Shown here: piece after piece, positions 1-9,426 of the stretch
Position numbering within the stretch: the first letter of the stretch is position 1
How the letters are laid out: every line of letters begins with the position of its first letter
DNA from: an uncultured Subdoligranulum sp.
GTDB taxonomy: Bacteria; Bacillota; Clostridia; Oscillospirales; Ruminococcaceae
DNA length: 64,000 nt
Assembly (NCBI GenBank): GCA_904374465.1
Contig: CAJFFY010000013.1
Coordinates: 1 to 64,000 of the forward strand
Direction: 5' to 3'
Position numbers and translations under genes: made by a program
The notes under the pieces: model-generated
Told to the model about the DNA's origin: nothing
The model's database searches: none
What the model saw: only the letters and a program-made list of their open reading frames with translations

Positions 1-26
1 GTTGCGAAATCTACCCTTGGACGCAG

Positions 27-58
27 AAAAACGGCGTGACCATTACGGTCACACCGTT
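27..58 (-). terminator. Rho-independent terminator after ftsQ
   Basis: A 12-bp stem (30-41 against 47-58, one G-U pair) with a 5-nt loop is followed on the minus strand by a short U run. It lies about 65 bases past the ftsQ stop and would end the dcw operon here, so ftsZ is not the next gene in this transcript. Bases 59-121 show nothing else recognisable. Confidence 0.7.
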
Positions 59-121
59 CTCTGCCCCTCGCAAAGCTAAATAGTACCTTATCACTATTAA
101 GCCTTCGTTCCACGGGATTTT

Positions 122-1315
122 TTATTCCTCTTCGGAGTTGTCTGTGGTGGCTTCGGAAGAAGCCCCCTCCCCTTCTTCCCCCTCTGCGGGGGTCGGGGTC
201 GGCGTGGGATCCGGTTCGTCGGGGGCAAAATAGCCCTTGATTTCGCCGTCGGTCTGCTGATAACTCACATCCAGCGTGCCTTTATCGCTGGCGGCCAGAC
301 CCTTGTCCGGGTCCAGAATGGCTACCCCTGCCAGGCGCACCTTATAGTCCATCCGGTTGCTGTTGCCCACCAGAACTTGGATGCGATCCTGGTAGGTGAA
401 GGAGATTTTGCTCAGATCGGTGATGTCCAGGGCCGTCACACCATCCGACAGTCCTTCGGTCTCGAGACAATCCAACAGCTGCATCAACACTTCGGTGGCG
501 TTCTGCTGGGCCGTCTCGGCCGTTTCCGGCTCCCCCTCCAACAGCGAGTTGTATGTGACAGGCGCCACAAACGCCCCCGGTGTGGGGGTGAAGTCCGGCT
601 GCAGCGTGCAGGACAGTACCGTCAGGCCCTGGGGCTGAGAGACATCGCTGCGCAAAATCTTGAGCGAATCGCTCAGGACCACCCATCCGCCGGAATACAT
701 GCAGGTAAACCGCTCGGTGGCAGGACGTACCTTGACCACCACCGTACCCGGCAGCTGGATATCCACCTGGACGTTATCCAGATACGGGAACTGGGCCTGC
801 AGCTGCATGGTCTTTTCGGTGGTGGAAAAACCAAAGAGGCTGCTGTTCTGTTCGATGCCCAGCGCCGCGATGATCTCGTCCTCGGTGTAAACACCGGTGT
901 CGGCAGGGGTGGTGCGGTCAAAGGTTTCCACCCGGAAGGCGGTTACCTTGAACAGCAGGTTGATGGAAATCACAGCCCCCACCACCAGCACAGCCAAGAC
1001 GGCCAGCACCCCCAGCGCACGGCGCCGGTTGCGCTGCCGCAGTAATTCTGCCTGGGTGACACGCCGCTGCCGGCGCGGCGCTCCCGGCGTGTAGCCGGCC
1101 TTCTGGGGATTCAGCTGCGGTTGGCTACGGCGGGCTTGTCCGGAAGGCGGACGGCGGTTCGGCATGGGATTGGGGGCCGGTCGCCGCTGCCCTGCCTGGG
1201 GACGCGATGTCTGCTTTTGCAGTCCCATCCGGCTGCCCAGGCTGCGTTTTGGGGTGGAACGCGCAAAGGAGCCGCCCCTGGACTTTTGCTGACGGCTGCG
1301 CTGGTCGCGGTCCAT
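122..1315 (-). CDS. ftsQ: Cell division protein FtsQ/DivIB
   Basis: Bitopic division protein of the FtsQ/DivIB family, which links FtsL/FtsB(DivIC) to the septal synthase. The 397-residue product has an Arg/Pro-rich cytoplasmic tail (about residues 1-95), one membrane segment (about 100-121), then a POTRA-like extracytoplasmic domain containing the 'LPGTVVVKVRP' stretch, and an acidic, Thr/Pro/Glu-rich low-complexity C-terminus. I start at the ATG at 1315, because AAGGAG sits 8 bases upstream; an in-frame TTG six codons earlier has no such site. It is the last gene of the dcw operon, 45 bases after murG. The long basic N-tail and acidic C-tail are longer than in E. coli FtsQ but common in Clostridia. 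Confidence 0.85.
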   Translation of the reverse strand: MDRDQRSRQQKSRGGSFARSTPKRSLGSRMGLQKQTSRPQAGQRRPAPNPMPNRRPPSGQARRSQPQLNPQKAGYTPGAPRRQRRVTQAELLRQRNRRRALGVLAVLAVLVVGAVISINLLFKVTAFRVETFDRTTPADTGVYTEDEIIAALGIEQNSSLFGFSTTEKTMQLQAQFPYLDNVQVDIQLPGTVVVKVRPATERFTCMYSGGWVVLSDSLKILRSDVSQPQGLTVLSCTLQPDFTPTPGAFVAPVTYNSLLEGEPETAETAQQNATEVLMQLLDCLETEGLSDGVTALDITDLSKISFTYQDRIQVLVGNSNRMDYKVRLAGVAILDPDKGLAASDKGTLDVSYQQTDGEIKGYFAPDEPDPTPTPTPAEGEEGEGASSEATTDNSEEE

Positions 1316-1360
1316 AGGGTGGCTCCTTTCCAAACGGCTTGCTACGAATGCAAGGCCTTT

Positions 1361-2476
1361 TTACTTTACAAGGTTCAACAGTTTTTCGGTAATCTGCGAC
1401 AGGCTGTCGGGGTTGCCCAGTTTTTTCGCGTTGGCTCCCATCTCGGCCAGCTTGCCGGGGGTTCCCAGCAGACGCTGCACGGTGTCGATGAGTTTTTCCC
1501 CTGTGAGGTTTTTCTCCTCAATGACCACCGCGGCACCGGCCTTTTCCAGTTCCAGGGCATTGTAATACTGATGGTTTTCCGCCACGTTGGGACTGGGAAT
1601 CAGGATGGAGGCACGCCCCACCACTTCCAGTTCCGCCAGCGTCAGGGCCCCGGAACGGGCAATGACCAGATCCGCCGCCGCCAGCAGCTGCGGCATGTTG
1701 TTGATATAGGGTGTTACCACCAGATTGGGGCCCGGTGCGAAGCCCTTTTGCCGTTCCAACTTGTTGAAGAGCGGCACACCGCGTTTGCCGGTGGCGTGCA
1801 GATGCAATACATTAGCTCCCTGCTGCTTTTCCCAGGCACAGAGGTCCGCCACCACCTCGTTGATGCGATCAGCGCCCAGACTGCCGCCAAAACTGAGGAT
1901 CACCGTGCGGTCCTCCGCCTTCAGCTTGCTGCGGGCCGCCTCGCGGTCGGCGGAGAGCACCTCGGGACGAACCGGATTGCCCACCACAAAAGTCTTATCG
2001 GGGGCACCCAGTTTTTCCACTGCGTCCGCACTGGCGGCCAGCACCAGGTCTACATCCTTGGCCAGCAACTTGTTGGTGACCCCCGGGAAAGCGTTCTGCT
2101 CATGGATGGCCGTCTTGATGCCCCGTTTGGCTGCGGCGCGGACCACGGGCCCGCTCACATAACCGCCACAACCGATCACCAGATCAGGCTGCACTTCGTT
2201 GAGAATTTTCTGGGTGCGGGGCCCGGACAGGGCCAGATGCCAAACAGCCACCACATTGCGCACAATGTTTTCGGGGTTCAGATGGCGCTGGAAGCCGTTG
2301 ATTTCGATATGATGGAAGGGATACCCCGCCTTTGTCACCAGGCCGTATTCCATCCCCTCACGACGGCCGGCAAAGTGAATTTCTGCCGTGGGTTCCGCCT
2401 TTTTCAGTGCCCCGGCAATGGCCAGGGCAGGGTTGATGTGGCCGGCCGTACCGCCGGCAGCAATCAGAACACGCAT
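1361..2476 (-). CDS. murG: UDP-GlcNAc:lipid I N-acetylglucosaminyltransferase MurG
   Basis: GT28 enzyme that adds GlcNAc to undecaprenyl-PP-MurNAc-pentapeptide (lipid I) to make lipid II on the cytoplasmic membrane face. The 371-residue protein carries the N-terminal glycine-rich 'GGTAGHINPALA' loop at about residues 8-19, the second G loop 'SFGGSLGADRIN' near residue 190, and the donor-binding 'SGALTLAELEVVGRASILIP' region near 270 with the downstream 'NVAENHQYYNA' motif. Length is typical of the family. The start ATG has AAAGGGGAA upstream. It follows ftsW by 27 bases and precedes ftsQ in the dcw operon. Confidence 0.95.
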   Translation of the reverse strand: MRVLIAAGGTAGHINPALAIAGALKKAEPTAEIHFAGRREGMEYGLVTKAGYPFHHIEINGFQRHLNPENIVRNVVAVWHLALSGPRTQKILNEVQPDLVIGCGGYVSGPVVRAAAKRGIKTAIHEQNAFPGVTNKLLAKDVDLVLAASADAVEKLGAPDKTFVVGNPVRPEVLSADREAARSKLKAEDRTVILSFGGSLGADRINEVVADLCAWEKQQGANVLHLHATGKRGVPLFNKLERQKGFAPGPNLVVTPYINNMPQLLAAADLVIARSGALTLAELEVVGRASILIPSPNVAENHQYYNALELEKAGAAVVIEEKNLTGEKLIDTVQRLLGTPGKLAEMGANAKKLGNPDSLSQITEKLLNLVK

Positions 2477-2503
2477 ACACGTTCCCCTTTTCTATGGTAT
2501 GTA

Positions 2504-3796
2504 TCAGGTGCGCCGCCGGCGGTACACCGGCCGCTGGGGTACGCGCCCCAGTTTGCGGTCCATCTCGGCCTGGCTGTGTTTCTGCCGTGCCGCTAACCGG
2601 GCATTGCCGGCGCGGGAAATGCTGAGCATGACGCCCATTTCTCCCAACAGAAGCAGCAGGCTGGTGCCGCCGGAGGAGAAAAACGGCAGGCTGATGCCGG
2701 TGTTTGGCAGCAGCGCCGTGGCCACCCCGATGTGGCAGAACACCTGCCAGGCCACCTGGGCGGTGATGCCGATTCCCAACAGGGTGCCGAAGAAATCCGG
2801 CGCGTTGAGCGCGATAAAAATGCCCTGTACAATGATGGCTGCAAACAGCAGGATCAGGGCCAACGCCCCGATAAAGCCCAATTCCTCACACACAACTGAG
2901 AAGATAAAGTCGTTTTCGGCATAGGGCAGCCACTGGTGTTTCTGGACACTGTTGCCGATGCCCACACCGAACAACCCGCCTGTGCAGATGGCATAGACGC
3001 TCTGGCGGGTCTGCCACAGCATGTTGGCCGTATCGGTGGGAGTCAGGCCCCACACACCGCCCAAGCGGTCGGCCGCGTAGCTTTCACTGTTGGCCAGGTG
3101 ATTCAGGAAGGCCATTCCGCCCGCCAGGCCCACACCCATGGCGCCAAACAGCCATGCGCCGCCGCCGCCCGCGCAAAAGATCATTGTGCCGAAGATGGCA
3201 CACATCAGCAACATGGCGGAGTTGTGGGGTTCCAACTTGAGCAGGATCAGCACGGGAATCAACGGCAGCGCCGGCAGCACAATGCCGTAGATGGGATTTT
3301 TGATTTTGTCCTTGCGTTTGTCCAGGGCGTCAGCCGTACCCAGGATGATGGCAAATTTCGCCATTTCGGAAGGCTGCAGCGACATGCCCCCCGGGAAATA
3401 CACCCAGCGGTAACAGCCGTTGCTGTCGCTGGGCATGAACAGGGCCACCACCAGCAGCACCAGGGTGACAAAGTAGAAAGTTTCGTTGAGATAGCGCAGT
3501 GCCCGGTAGTTGATGCGAGAGAGAAACAGCATGGCGGCAAATCCCACCACGGCTACGATGGCCTGGGGCTTGATGAAGTGGTAGATATCGCCATACTTGG
3601 TGTAGCCACTGGAGTAGCTGGCCGAGAACAACATGATCAGGCCATAGGCCAGGGTGACGGCCAGAGTACCCACAAATCCCCAGGAAACGGGGCCGCGCTC
3701 CGCCTTGGGCAGGCGGATGACCCGGATCATCCGGATGATATTGCCGACGGAACGGTCAAAAAGCAGGGCCAACAGACTGAGATAGGTATTTTGCAA
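2504..3796 (-). CDS. ftsW: Lipid II polymerase FtsW (SEDS family)
   Basis: SEDS glycosyltransferase that polymerises septal peptidoglycan together with the class B PBP encoded upstream. About ten membrane segments are visible, with the family signatures 'PYAENDFIFSVVCEELG' and 'PFFSSGGTS', and the 'SLQPSEMAKFA' motif. I place the start at a TTG at 3796, because AAAGGAGGG lies 7 bases before it; a GTG eight codons upstream would put that ribosome site inside the gene. This gives 430 residues, a little longer than usual owing to an N-terminal extension and a basic C-terminal tail rich in Arg. Confidence 0.9.
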   Translation of the reverse strand: MQNTYLSLLALLFDRSVGNIIRMIRVIRLPKAERGPVSWGFVGTLAVTLAYGLIMLFSASYSSGYTKYGDIYHFIKPQAIVAVVGFAAMLFLSRINYRALRYLNETFYFVTLVLLVVALFMPSDSNGCYRWVYFPGGMSLQPSEMAKFAIILGTADALDKRKDKIKNPIYGIVLPALPLIPVLILLKLEPHNSAMLLMCAIFGTMIFCAGGGGAWLFGAMGVGLAGGMAFLNHLANSESYAADRLGGVWGLTPTDTANMLWQTRQSVYAICTGGLFGVGIGNSVQKHQWLPYAENDFIFSVVCEELGFIGALALILLFAAIIVQGIFIALNAPDFFGTLLGIGITAQVAWQVFCHIGVATALLPNTGISLPFFSSGGTSLLLLLGEMGVMLSISRAGNARLAARQKHSQAEMDRKLGRVPQRPVYRRRRT

Positions 3797-3822
3797 GGCA
3801 GGGCCCTCCTTTCGGGGCACAG

Positions 3823-4836
3823 TCAGACAAGGCAGATATACAGAATGCCCAGCGCCACACCGATGGCGGCAATAAGGGCAAAGAACCCGTCGATCTTGAC
3901 CTCGCGCCAGCCGCGCATCTCAAAGGCATGGTGGATGGGCGTCATCTTGAAGATACGCTTGCCATGGGTTGCTTTGAAATATACGCGCTGGATGACCACC
4001 GTGAGTGCATCCCAGATGTACACCAGGCCAAAGAAGAGAACGAGTTCGGGGCGATCCATAATGAAGGCCAGCGCCGTCACCAGTCCGCCGAAAAACATAC
4101 TGCCGGTATCCCCCATAAAGACCTTGGCCGGATAGAAATTCCAGACCAGGAATCCGGCGCAGGCGCCGGCGGTGGCCGCCGCAATCAGCGAAACATGCAC
4201 AAAGCCCAGCAGGCTGCCGGCCAACAGATAGCCCAGCATCGACACGAAGGTGACGCCGGTGCACAGGCCATCCAGGCCATCGGTCAGATTGACCGCGTTG
4301 ACCAGGAAGATGATACCGAAAAAGGCAATGGGATAAAAGAAGATGCCGAAGTCCACCGCGCCGGCCACCGGAAGCATCACTTCGGTGGAAAGCAGGCCCA
4401 GGGACTGCAAACCGATCATAAAGCCCACCGTGACGGCCACCTGCAAAACAATCTTTTGCATGGCGGTCAAGCCCAGATTCCGGTGCTTGATGACCTTGAT
4501 GAAGTCATCCAGAAAGCCGATCAGGCCGGAACCGAACGCCAGAAACAGTACCAGCATACCGGCAGCCATCTGCTGCTGGCCCAGCACCTCGGGAATCTGG
4601 CCGCGGAAGATGCCCCAGACCAGCCCCAATGTGAGCAGAATGCCGAAGATGAACCCCAGCCCGCCCATGGTGGGGGTACCATTCTTTTTGTTATGCCAGG
4701 TGGGGCCTTCCTCCCGGATGGTCTGCCCAAAATGCAGCCGGTGCAAGGCAGGGATCAGCAACCAGCAGGTCACGGCGGTGATCACAAAGCCCCCCAGGGC
4801 AGCCGCCGCCAACAGATAGGAGACAGTTTGCTCCAT
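3823..4836 (-). CDS. mraY: Phospho-MurNAc-pentapeptide transferase MraY
   Basis: Integral-membrane enzyme that transfers phospho-MurNAc-pentapeptide from UDP to undecaprenyl phosphate, making lipid I. The 337-residue sequence has about ten membrane segments and the conserved cytoplasmic loops: 'VNLTDGLDGL' (catalytic Asp residues), 'MGDTGSMFFGG', and 'TPIHHAFEMRGW' (the HHH-type uridine-site motif). The start is set at the ATG at 4836, which has GGAGG 9 bases upstream; a GTG seven codons earlier is less likely. It lies 26 bases before ftsW and 53 bases after murF. Confidence 0.95.
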   Translation of the reverse strand: MEQTVSYLLAAAALGGFVITAVTCWLLIPALHRLHFGQTIREEGPTWHNKKNGTPTMGGLGFIFGILLTLGLVWGIFRGQIPEVLGQQQMAAGMLVLFLAFGSGLIGFLDDFIKVIKHRNLGLTAMQKIVLQVAVTVGFMIGLQSLGLLSTEVMLPVAGAVDFGIFFYPIAFFGIIFLVNAVNLTDGLDGLCTGVTFVSMLGYLLAGSLLGFVHVSLIAAATAGACAGFLVWNFYPAKVFMGDTGSMFFGGLVTALAFIMDRPELVLFFGLVYIWDALTVVIQRVYFKATHGKRIFKMTPIHHAFEMRGWREVKIDGFFALIAAIGVALGILYICLV

Positions 4837-4889
4837 GCAGTCATTCCTCCAAAACACTCATCTTTTCGGCGTGGCTGCGCGGGAAACGC

Positions 4890-6251
4890 TCACGCCTGCG
4901 GCAATCCTGCATAGTAATCCTGCAGCAGCTCCTCCAGCTTCATCGCATGGCTGGCCTTGGCCAGAAGTGCATCGCCGGGCTGTACAAATTGCCGTAAACA
5001 TTGTAGCACCTCTTCGGGCTTTTGGCAATGCACAGTTGTTACCCCCTGCGCCTTGGCCGCCTGGGCGGTGGCTGCACTGTGGGGGCCGTAGGCAATCAGT
5101 ACCGCAACCCCCGCTTCGGCCGCCCAGACGCCGGTCTGGCGATGTCCATCCTCACTGGCATCCCCCAGTTCCAGCATATCCCCCAGCAGCGCGATCTTGC
5201 GGGGGTTGGGCAGCGCTTTCAGCACCGAAAGCGCCGCCTTCATGCTGTCCGGGCTGGCATTGTAGCAATCTTCGATGACGGTTACGCCGCCCTTTTCCAC
5301 AATATGCTGGCGCATGCCGGTGGTCTGGTAATTGGCCAGCGCCGCCGCGCAGGCCGCGGGGTCCAGCCCCAGACGGGTGGCCGCCGCATACGCGGAGAGT
5401 GCGTCGTACACCGTGTGCAGCCCTGCGGTGGGGATGGAAACAGAAAAGCTGCCGTACTCACGGTCCTCCAGGGTAAAGGTGGTTCCCCCTGCCCCGGTCT
5501 GCACATCCCGTGCCCGCACATCGGCATCCCGGTCAATGCCAAACCAGACCGGATGCAGCCGGGACGGAATCTGGGCTGTGGGCAGCAGGTCATTGTCCGC
5601 ATTGAGTACCAGCGGCGCGCCGTCGGGCAGGCCCGCACAGATTTCCATCTTTGCTTTCAGTATATTCTCGCGGGTGCCCAGATTTTCCAGGTGAGAGACG
5701 CCGATCATGGTAATGATTCCCGCGGACGGCCGCACACAGCGGGTCAGCCGCTCAATTTCGCCGGCGTGGTCCATCCCCATCTCCACCACGGCATACTGGG
5801 TGGCGTCCTCCAGGCGGAAGAGGGTGTTGGGTACGCCGATGTCGTTGTTCTGGTTGCCCTCGGTCTTGAGGGTATTGCCAAACGCAGACAGCACCGCATA
5901 GCAGAATTCCTTGGTGGTGGTCTTGCCCACACTGCCCGTCACTCCGATGATCCGTGGGGTGAACAGCATGCGGTAGTTAGAGGCCATACGCACCATGGCC
6001 AGGGCACTGTCCGGCACCACCACGGTACGTTCCGCCGGAACGCCCTCCACCGGATGGTTGGCAATGATATAGGCGGCGCCATCCCGGTAGGCACCGGCGG
6101 CAAAGGTATGGCCATCCACACGCTCACCGGGGAAACAGACAAAGACACAGCCCGGCTCCACCTTGCGGCTGTCGGTCACCACCGCATGGATGGGAATCGG
6201 TTCGGCCAGGGTCAGCCCGGCAAGCAGTTGGTTGGCAGGGATTGGTTGCAT
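4890..6251 (-). CDS. murF: UDP-MurNAc-tripeptide--D-Ala-D-Ala ligase MurF
   Basis: Cytoplasmic Mur ligase that adds D-Ala-D-Ala to complete the UDP-MurNAc-pentapeptide used by MraY. The 453-residue protein shows the ATP loop 'GVTGSVGKTTTKE', the substrate motif 'NQNNDIGVPNTLF', and 'EMGMDHAGEIERL', then the C-terminal ligase domain with 'IEDCYNASPDSMKAAL'. Start at the ATG at 6251, with AAGGAGG 9 bases before it; an upstream in-frame ATG would overlap the PBP gene. No murE or murD gene is present in this cluster. Confidence 0.93.
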   Translation of the reverse strand: MQPIPANQLLAGLTLAEPIPIHAVVTDSRKVEPGCVFVCFPGERVDGHTFAAGAYRDGAAYIIANHPVEGVPAERTVVVPDSALAMVRMASNYRMLFTPRIIGVTGSVGKTTTKEFCYAVLSAFGNTLKTEGNQNNDIGVPNTLFRLEDATQYAVVEMGMDHAGEIERLTRCVRPSAGIITMIGVSHLENLGTRENILKAKMEICAGLPDGAPLVLNADNDLLPTAQIPSRLHPVWFGIDRDADVRARDVQTGAGGTTFTLEDREYGSFSVSIPTAGLHTVYDALSAYAAATRLGLDPAACAAALANYQTTGMRQHIVEKGGVTVIEDCYNASPDSMKAALSVLKALPNPRKIALLGDMLELGDASEDGHRQTGVWAAEAGVAVLIAYGPHSAATAQAAKAQGVTTVHCQKPEEVLQCLRQFVQPGDALLAKASHAMKLEELLQDYYAGLPQA

Positions 6252-6301
6252 AGAGAAATGCCTCCTTCGGGTTGGGAAAAATTCATGAGAGAGCGGCACG
6301 C

Positions 6302-8842
6302 TCACGGAGATGTCTGGTCGCCGCCCTGGGTGTCCTGCGCCTCCTGGGAGGCATCGGACGAAGAAGATTCCGACGCTGTGGAGTCGGCGGTGGAATCCGC
6401 CGTATCCCCCATGGTCAGGGTAATGATGGTGCCGTACGCTGTGCTGGCGTTGGCCGCCACGCTCTGGGAAACCACCTTGCCGCCGCTGTCTCCGCTGAAC
6501 TCCACGTTCAGGTTGGCAGCCCGGAGCATCTGTTCGGCAAAAGACCCGCTCTTGCCCACCACATCGGGCACGGTGGTCATGGAATCCTGATCCGTCTGGG
6601 TGTACAGATAGATGGTGGAACCCGCCGGCACCTTGCTGCCACCGTAGGGATACTGGTACACAATGGTACCGCTGTCCCCGATGAGTTTGTGTTTGAGGCC
6701 CAGCTGGTTCAGCGTGACCTGGGCATTCGTCCAGGTATAGTTCAGGCAGGTCTGGACGGTGACGGTTCCGGTGGGGTTGTAGTTGGGATCCTGCTCAATC
6801 CCCAGATAGGGCGCCACCTCACTGATGATGTTGCCCACCACGGGCGCCACCACTTCGCTGGCGTAGTCCTGAATCCAGCGCGGGTCGTCCAGCACCACGA
6901 AAACCTCGATTTCGGGGTCATCCACCGGCAGCACGGCGGCAAAGCTCATGGTTTTATAGTAGTCACCGTCGTAACGCAGGTTGCGGTCGGTGCGTTCCGC
7001 CGTACCGGACTTGCCGCCGATGCGGTAACCTGCCACGTAGGCATTCTTGTTGGAATGGTAATCGTTGGGGCTCTCACTGTTGGGATCCACGCTGGTTTCC
7101 ATCATGGCCAAAATCTGCTGGCTGACTTCCTCGGAAATCACCTGGCGGCGGATGTTGGTCTCGGTTTTCTGGACCACATTGCCGTCGTTGTCGGTGATGG
7201 AATCCACCACGTAGGGGGTGACCAGATATCCCCCGTTGGCGATGGCCGCCACAGCGGTGGCCATTTGCATGGGGGTGATGGCTTCGTTCTGACCAAAGGC
7301 AGCCGTGTACAGGTTGGTGTCCACCTGAGCCATCTGCTCGGCATTGTACACGCTGGTCCAGCGGGTTTCGTTGGGCAGGTCAATACCGGTGGTCTGGGTG
7401 AAACCGAAGGCCTGGATATAATCATAGAACACCGTGGGCTGCAGGGTCTGCGCCGCCTGGATGAACCAAAGGTTGCAGCTGTGGTTGAGGGCGCCGGCCA
7501 TATCCAGCAGGCCGTGAGCCGCATCGTTGGCACAATGGTAGGTATGTTCCCACACGGTGCCGGAATCCACCGTGAATTCACCGCTGCAGTAGAAATTCTG
7601 CTCCGCCGTCATAATACCGGAGTCAAGACCCGCGGACGCCGTGATGAGCTTGAAAACCGAACCGGGCATATACAGCTCGGTGATGTTCTTATTCTTCCAC
7701 TGGGCTTCACGCATCATACCCTGCAGTTGGGTATATTCGCTGCTGACCGTGTTGCCGTTTTTGTCGGTGGTGGTTTCCCGGCTGATCTTGCCGTCCGCAA
7801 TGATATCGGCCACCTCGTCCTCGCCCAGGCGGCTCTGCAGCCAGTCGATGTCGTTTTCGTCCAGTTCTTCCTTGTCCAGGATCGTCTGCATCTTCTCGTC
7901 GTAGATGGTGTAGGGATCGTTGGGGTCGAACTGCTCCAGGGACGCCATGGCCAGAATGGCACCGGTTTTGACGTTCATGACAATGGCGCTGCCACGGCCA
8001 TGCACGCTGAAGGTGTTCATCGCTTCGGTCAGGTACTCCTCCACGATGGCCTGCACATTCTCGTCAATGGTCAGGTTGAGGTTATTGCCGTCAATGGCCG
8101 GATAGACATCCGCCTCGGCGTTGGCCAGGACTTCACCGTTGACGTTGGTTTCGGCAATGCTGCGCCCCGCGGTGCCGGAAAGAGTATCATCGTAGGATTT
8201 TTCCAATCCGTACGCGCCGGAACCATCGGCGTTGCAGAATCCCAGCACCGAGGAGAGGAAAGCCCCATAGGGATAGCTGCGGGTGGACGCCTGCTCGGTG
8301 GAAAGAACCACAATGCGGTAGCCCTGCTCCTCCCCTGCCGGCGGATCGGTGCGATAGTTCATGGAATATTCGATGATGGCATCCGCCACCGGTTTTTCCA
8401 CGCCCTTGGCCACCACACGGTATTCATAATACTCGCCATTGGCGTTGGTGGCCGTAAGGATATTGAAGATGCTTTCGGCGGTGGTCCCGTCCCCCAGCAG
8501 GTTGGCGATTTCCTCCGCCGCGGTCTGCAGCTGGGCGGTGGTGGCGCCGTTGGTCTGGGACTGCTTGGGATTGGCGATGATGTTCCACACCGTGTTGCTC
8601 TTGGCCAACAGCTTCCCGTTGGCACTGTAGATGGAACCGCGGGTGGCGGGCAGCTCGGTATCCTGCATCTGCTGGGTAACTGCCTCGGTGCGGTAGAGCT
8701 CCGCATCGCGCAGCTGCAAGGCATACAGCTGATAAATCAGGATGCCGAAGAAAAAGATCAGAAAGATGGCAATGGCCAGCAGCGTACGACGCAGCACACT
8801 GCTGCGGAAGTGCGGATTGGGATTGTGGACAGAATTGGACAT
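6302..8842 (-). CDS. ftsI: PASTA-domain class B penicillin-binding protein (FtsI/SpoVD family)
   Basis: Transpeptidase that cross-links peptidoglycan, the expected partner of FtsW at the septum. The 846-residue protein has one N-terminal membrane anchor (about residues 17-40), the dimerisation/pedestal region with 'TRGSIYSANGKLLA', the active-site 'SVFK' motif, 'SCN' and 'KSGT' motifs in order, then two C-terminal PASTA repeats and a Ser/Asp/Thr-rich tail. PASTA repeats place it with SpoVD/PBP2x rather than E. coli FtsI; whether it serves vegetative division or spore cortex cannot be read from sequence, but its dcw position favours division. RBS AAAGGGAG precedes the ATG. Confidence 0.92.
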   Translation of the reverse strand: MSNSVHNPNPHFRSSVLRRTLLAIAIFLIFFFGILIYQLYALQLRDAELYRTEAVTQQMQDTELPATRGSIYSANGKLLAKSNTVWNIIANPKQSQTNGATTAQLQTAAEEIANLLGDGTTAESIFNILTATNANGEYYEYRVVAKGVEKPVADAIIEYSMNYRTDPPAGEEQGYRIVVLSTEQASTRSYPYGAFLSSVLGFCNADGSGAYGLEKSYDDTLSGTAGRSIAETNVNGEVLANAEADVYPAIDGNNLNLTIDENVQAIVEEYLTEAMNTFSVHGRGSAIVMNVKTGAILAMASLEQFDPNDPYTIYDEKMQTILDKEELDENDIDWLQSRLGEDEVADIIADGKISRETTTDKNGNTVSSEYTQLQGMMREAQWKNKNITELYMPGSVFKLITASAGLDSGIMTAEQNFYCSGEFTVDSGTVWEHTYHCANDAAHGLLDMAGALNHSCNLWFIQAAQTLQPTVFYDYIQAFGFTQTTGIDLPNETRWTSVYNAEQMAQVDTNLYTAAFGQNEAITPMQMATAVAAIANGGYLVTPYVVDSITDNDGNVVQKTETNIRRQVISEEVSQQILAMMETSVDPNSESPNDYHSNKNAYVAGYRIGGKSGTAERTDRNLRYDGDYYKTMSFAAVLPVDDPEIEVFVVLDDPRWIQDYASEVVAPVVGNIISEVAPYLGIEQDPNYNPTGTVTVQTCLNYTWTNAQVTLNQLGLKHKLIGDSGTIVYQYPYGGSKVPAGSTIYLYTQTDQDSMTTVPDVVGKSGSFAEQMLRAANLNVEFSGDSGGKVVSQSVAANASTAYGTIITLTMGDTADSTADSTASESSSSDASQEAQDTQGGDQTSP

Positions 8843-8882
8843 GGCGGCTCCCTTTGGAGTGAAAATTCCCTGATTGCGGCGG

Positions 8883-8927
8883 CGAGCCTTTTTACGCGCG
8901 GCGTGCTGCCGTTGGTAAAAAGGCTCG
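8883..8927 (-). repeat. Inverted repeat between ftsL and the PBP gene
   Basis: Two perfect 13-base arms (8883-8895 and 8915-8927) separated by 19 bases lie in the 105-base gap inside the dcw operon. There is no U tail after the hairpin on the minus strand, so it is not a classical terminator. It could be an RNA-processing or stability element that sets relative expression of ftsL and the PBP gene; that role is a guess. Confidence 0.6.
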
Positions 8928-8947
8928 TTGCCACATCAATGCTTCTG

Positions 8948-9424
8948 TTACGGGTTCAGGCTGCCCAGCAGGTTGAGCGCTGCGGTGCGCACATCGGACA
9001 GCAGCAGCTCGGCGCTGCTGGTGGTCTTCTGGATGACGCTCTGATCCTCCAATTGCACATAGGTGATCTGACTGGGATCCACCTGGACAAGCCCCAGCTG
9101 GCCTTCCGCCACCTGCTGCAGGCTGGTGCGGCTGGTAATGTTGCTCATCTGGGTAGCCAGGTAATCGTATTCACTTTGCGCAGCGGTCAGCTGGGTTTTG
9201 GCCTCGTTGATCTCGCCGTTGAGCTCGGTGATCTTGGCCTGGCTGTAGACCACACTGACAATCAGCCCCAGCAGCAGAGCAACGGCCAGCACGTTCAGGG
9301 TGGAAGCCGCCAACTGGCGCGCCCGGTTCAGCCCGTGCCGGCCGCCGCGCACCACCTGCACTTTCGGTTGGGTGCGCTCCATGCGGGGGGCCGTCTGACC
9401 GGTATGCAATAAAACAGTTGTCAT
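8948..9424 (-). CDS. ftsL: Cell division protein FtsL-like
   Basis: Small bitopic protein of 158 residues: basic cytoplasmic tail, a membrane segment at about residues 40-62 ('LNVLAVALLLGLIVSVVYSQ'), then a coiled-coil-like stretch ('KITELNGEINEAKTQLTAAQ') and a short C-terminal region. Primary sequence of FtsL is poorly conserved; the call rests on this architecture and the position between rsmH and the class B PBP, where ftsL lies in most dcw clusters. In other species FtsL forms a complex with FtsQ/DivIB and DivIC. It starts two bases after the rsmH stop region. Confidence 0.8.
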   Translation of the reverse strand: MTTVLLHTGQTAPRMERTQPKVQVVRGGRHGLNRARQLAASTLNVLAVALLLGLIVSVVYSQAKITELNGEINEAKTQLTAAQSEYDYLATQMSNITSRTSLQQVAEGQLGLVQVDPSQITYVQLEDQSVIQKTTSSAELLLSDVRTAALNLLGSLNP

Positions 9425-9426
9425 GA

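Noticed and set aside
6272..9412. 1046-codon open frame on the plus strand
   Set aside because: It lies opposite the PBP and ftsL genes, which have clear motifs. Long antisense frames are expected in GC-rich coding DNA.
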